Origin: Actinomycetota bacterium
GTDB taxonomy: Bacteria > Actinomycetota > Actinomycetes > Actinomycetales > Microbacteriaceae
Length of the DNA stretch: 8,056 nt
NCBI GenBank assembly: GCA_016870695.1
Contig: VGAV01000096.1
Span: 1 to 8,056, forward strand
Reading direction: 5' to 3'
Numbering within the stretch: the first letter of the stretch is position 1; every line of letters starts with the position of its first letter. This document shows positions 6,612-8,056 of the stretch, one piece after another. Below the pieces are notes generated by a model. It made no database searches and was not told the origin of the DNA. It saw nothing but the letters and a program-made list of their open reading frames with translations. A program made the position numbers and the translations under genes.

Positions 6612-6708
6612 GGGAGTCCTCCGAACAGGTGAGGGGGTGAACGCCGCGACGCTACGCCCCTCCCCCGCGCCGGCGGCGGGCTTGACACCCGGGGTGGTCG
6701 GAGGAAGG

Positions 6709-6764
6709 GCGCCGGCCCCGACGGGATCCTCCGCGTGGGCGAAAGGGCCCGCCGGGGCCGGCGC
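6709..6764 (-). terminator. Strong GC-rich terminator after the lectin-peptidase gene
   Basis: A 17-bp inverted repeat with one mismatch: the arm at 6709-6725 (GCGCCGGCCCCGACGGG) faces the arm at 6748-6764 (CCCGCCGGGGCCGGCGC), with a 22-base loop. It begins 13 bases past the stop codon of the minus-strand gene ending at 6778. It also separates that gene from the dehydrogenase, which therefore has its own promoter. Confidence 0.8.
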
Positions 6765-6777
6765 TGTCGTCAGGAGG

Positions 6778-7818
6778 TCAGAGACCGTCGTGGTGCATGG
6801 CCTGCACGAGACGGACGTTGCGGTCGAAGTTGGTCTCGTTGTACTCGTTGGAGTAGTTCAGGCCGTAGGGCCAGAAGTGCGAGCCCCCGCAGTTGATGCG
6901 CGCGTCGGGACCGTCCCACGAGCGCAGCAGGGGAAGCGCCGACGGCCAGTCCTGCGCGTCGCACTTGGCCTGGAAGTGCCCGGCGGTGCCGACGCCGACG
7001 GTGTGCGAGATCTCGTGCAGAGCGGTTCCCTCCTGCATGAAGCCGCGGTTGGAGCCGAAGCGGATGTTGCCGTTGATGCTCGCGTCGGCCGTCTGCACCC
7101 ACGGGGCGTATTCCACCGTCAGGTGCCGGTGGGTGTTGTTGAACCGGTTGTAGCGGGCGACGGCACGGTCCATCGCGTCGGTGATGCGGGCGTAGGCGTC
7201 CGCCTCGTCCTCGGTCGGGTTCGCCGACCGCGCGAGCGAGTAGGTGAGCTTCGACACGTTCGGGTCCGTCAGACGCCAGCGCTGGACACCGGAGTTGTTG
7301 CAGGTCGTCTGCACGAGCAGTCCGCCGTCGGTGGGAGCGGTCGCGCTCTGGAGGCAGAGGTTGTTGTAGCGGTTACGGATCTCCGTCCACCCGCCGCCGA
7401 CGTCGGTCAACGCCCACTGCTGCACCTCGTTGCGGAGGCAGGTCCACTGCCGGACCTCCGACCCGGGGGCGGTGGCGAAGTTGAAGTTGTCCAGGCAGAG
7501 GTTGCTGTGCCTGTTCTTGATCTCGGCGAAGCCGTTGCCGAGGTCGGTCACGGCCCACAGCTGATTGACGCCCTCGAGGCACGTCCACTGGCGGACCTCG
7601 GCGCCGGGCTGGGTGTTGAAGCCGTAGTCGTCCAGACAGAGGGTGTTCTGCTGGTTGCGGATCTCCTGGTTGGGACCGGTGCCGACCGGCGCGGCCGCCG
7701 AGGCCGGCGCGGCCGCGCCGAAGGTGGTGAAACCGATCGCGAACGCGACGACGAGCGCGCCCAGCGCCCGGGTCCTCGTGTACCGCTTCGGACGGGTGGA
7801 CGTCGATGTCCGGAACAT
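6778..7818 (-). CDS. Secreted ricin-type lectin / zincin-like putative metallopeptidase
   Basis: The protein has 346 residues from the ATG at 7818, which has GAGAGG (7825-7830) six bases upstream. An in-frame start at 7908 would add 30 residues ahead of the signal peptide and has no support. Residues 1-42 form a Sec-type signal: a basic start (RPKRYTRTR), a hydrophobic run 18-34, and a likely cut near APASA. Residues 52-186 hold three beta-trefoil repeats with QxW-type motifs at W88, W135 and W181. Each has its own cysteine pair (C61/C80, C108/C127, C155/C173), the pattern of CBM13/ricin-B lectins that bind sugars. Residues ~190-346 hold LHEISHTVGVGTAGHF with H268, E269 and H272 as a zinc-peptidase HExxH, then H281 as a possible third ligand. 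C286 and C310 follow, and the protein ends FWPYGLNY...MHHDGL. Inferred role: an extracellular enzyme held on glycan. Peptidase activity is not proven by sequence. Confidence 0.87.
   Translation of the reverse strand: MFRTSTSTRPKRYTRTRALGALVVAFAIGFTTFGAAAPASAAAPVGTGPNQEIRNQQNTLCLDDYGFNTQPGAEVRQWTCLEGVNQLWAVTDLGNGFAEIKNRHSNLCLDNFNFATAPGSEVRQWTCLRNEVQQWALTDVGGGWTEIRNRYNNLCLQSATAPTDGGLLVQTTCNNSGVQRWRLTDPNVSKLTYSLARSANPTEDEADAYARITDAMDRAVARYNRFNNTHRHLTVEYAPWVQTADASINGNIRFGSNRGFMQEGTALHEISHTVGVGTAGHFQAKCDAQDWPSALPLLRSWDGPDARINCGGSHFWPYGLNYSNEYNETNFDRNVRLVQAMHHDGL
7261..7665 (-). repeat. Three tandem ricin-type lectin repeats in coding DNA
   Basis: Units of 141, 141 and 123 bases (7525-7665, 7384-7524, 7261-7383) encode residues 52-98, 99-145 and 146-186. 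Units 1 and 2 are close in sequence: EIRNQQNTLCLDDYGF against EIKNRHSNLCLDNFNF, then EVRQWTCL in both. Unit 3 is shorter and more diverged. Units 1 and 2 therefore look like a later duplication than unit 3. Confidence 0.85.
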
Positions 7819-7990
7819 GGTGTGCCTCTCAAGCACGGAGCCCGTCAGGGCTGGGGTGGGGGAATCTCGCGCGCGCACACCGACGCATCGGAGTGCACGC
7901 TCGAGCACGGGGCGGCGTCTCCTCCTCGAGACGACGAGACGGCCGGGGGGGACCGCCTGGGTGTGCCGGTTCTCTTCGGGATGATTGCTT

Positions 7991-8006
7991 ATGTTTGCGC
8001 TAACAT
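7991..8006. promoter_or_regulatory. LacI-type operator palindrome
   Basis: The 16-mer ATGTTTGCGCTAACAT is palindromic at 7 of 8 base pairs around a central GCGC. That fits operators of LacI/GalR repressors, which favour a central CG and AT-rich flanks. It lies just downstream of the predicted minus-strand promoter, covering roughly +3 to +18, where binding would block transcription. The gene served is the lectin-peptidase starting at 7818. The repressor gene is not in the window. Confidence 0.6.
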
Positions 8007-8015
8007 CCTGCCGGA

Positions 8016-8045
8016 ATCATGGCAACGAGCGGTCCGCCCTGTCAA
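8016..8045 (-). promoter_or_regulatory. Sigma-70-type promoter for the lectin-peptidase gene
   Basis: Read on the minus strand, a perfect -35 TTGACA (8040-8045) is followed after 18 bases by CATGAT (8016-8021), which matches 4 of 6 of TATAAT. Transcription would begin near 8009 and give a leader of about 190 bases. That leader (7819 to ~8009) holds the operator, a small AGCCC/GGGCT hairpin (7839-7852) just before the SD site, and no ORF I can support. Confidence 0.55.
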
Positions 8046-8056
8046 GGTTCGGCCGC

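Noticed and set aside
5802..6632. 276-codon plus-strand frame opposite the dehydrogenase
   Set aside because: It is the antisense of a gene with every SDR motif in place, and its translation is rich in Gly, Arg and Leu with no recognisable domain.
6682..6687. TTGACA on the plus strand as a promoter
   Set aside because: No -10 box follows at 16-18 bases, and no plus-strand gene lies downstream.
7819..7908. Upstream in-frame GTG giving a 30-residue longer lectin-peptidase
   Set aside because: It would bury the signal peptide inside the chain, while the ATG at 7818 has a well-spaced SD site.

Overview
The window looks like chromosome from a high-GC actinobacterium, most probably a Microbacteriaceae member close to Microbacterium. 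Most codons end in G or C, GTG starts are used, and two secreted proteins carry signal peptides in actinobacterial style. The family placement is an inference from style; no marker gene is present.

Layout. (1) Positions 2-2109, plus strand: the 3' part of a two-gene, translationally coupled unit. The first gene is a MauE-type membrane protein fused to a thioredoxin-like domain and is cut by the window edge. The second is an HPr-kinase-like ATPase fused to a PqqD-like peptide-binding domain. This pairing recalls the tailoring part of a RiPP (ribosomal peptide) cluster whose other genes would lie upstream. (2) Positions 2110-2830: about 720 bp with no confident gene, one weak minus-strand ORF with a good Shine-Dalgarno (SD) site, and a hairpin. 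(3) Positions 2831-3484, minus: a small Tat-exported beta-sandwich-like protein with markedly lower GC than its neighbours. (4) Positions 3830-5735, plus: two tandem paralogous AraC-family regulators, divergent from the exported protein across a 345-bp control region. (5) Positions 5793-6611, minus: a classical short-chain dehydrogenase, convergent with the regulators and separated from them by a strong shared terminator. (6) Positions 6778-7818, minus: a secreted protein with three ricin-type lectin repeats and a zincin-like HExxH domain. It has its own terminator and an upstream promoter overlapped at the start site by a LacI-type operator palindrome.

How the parts may work together. The first two genes probably act on a peptide or redox substrate at the membrane. 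The AraC pair is placed to control the divergent exported protein, and possibly the dehydrogenase. The lectin-metallopeptidase looks like a separate, sugar-regulated extracellular enzyme. No tRNA, rRNA, CRISPR array, transposase or insertion-sequence end was recognised.
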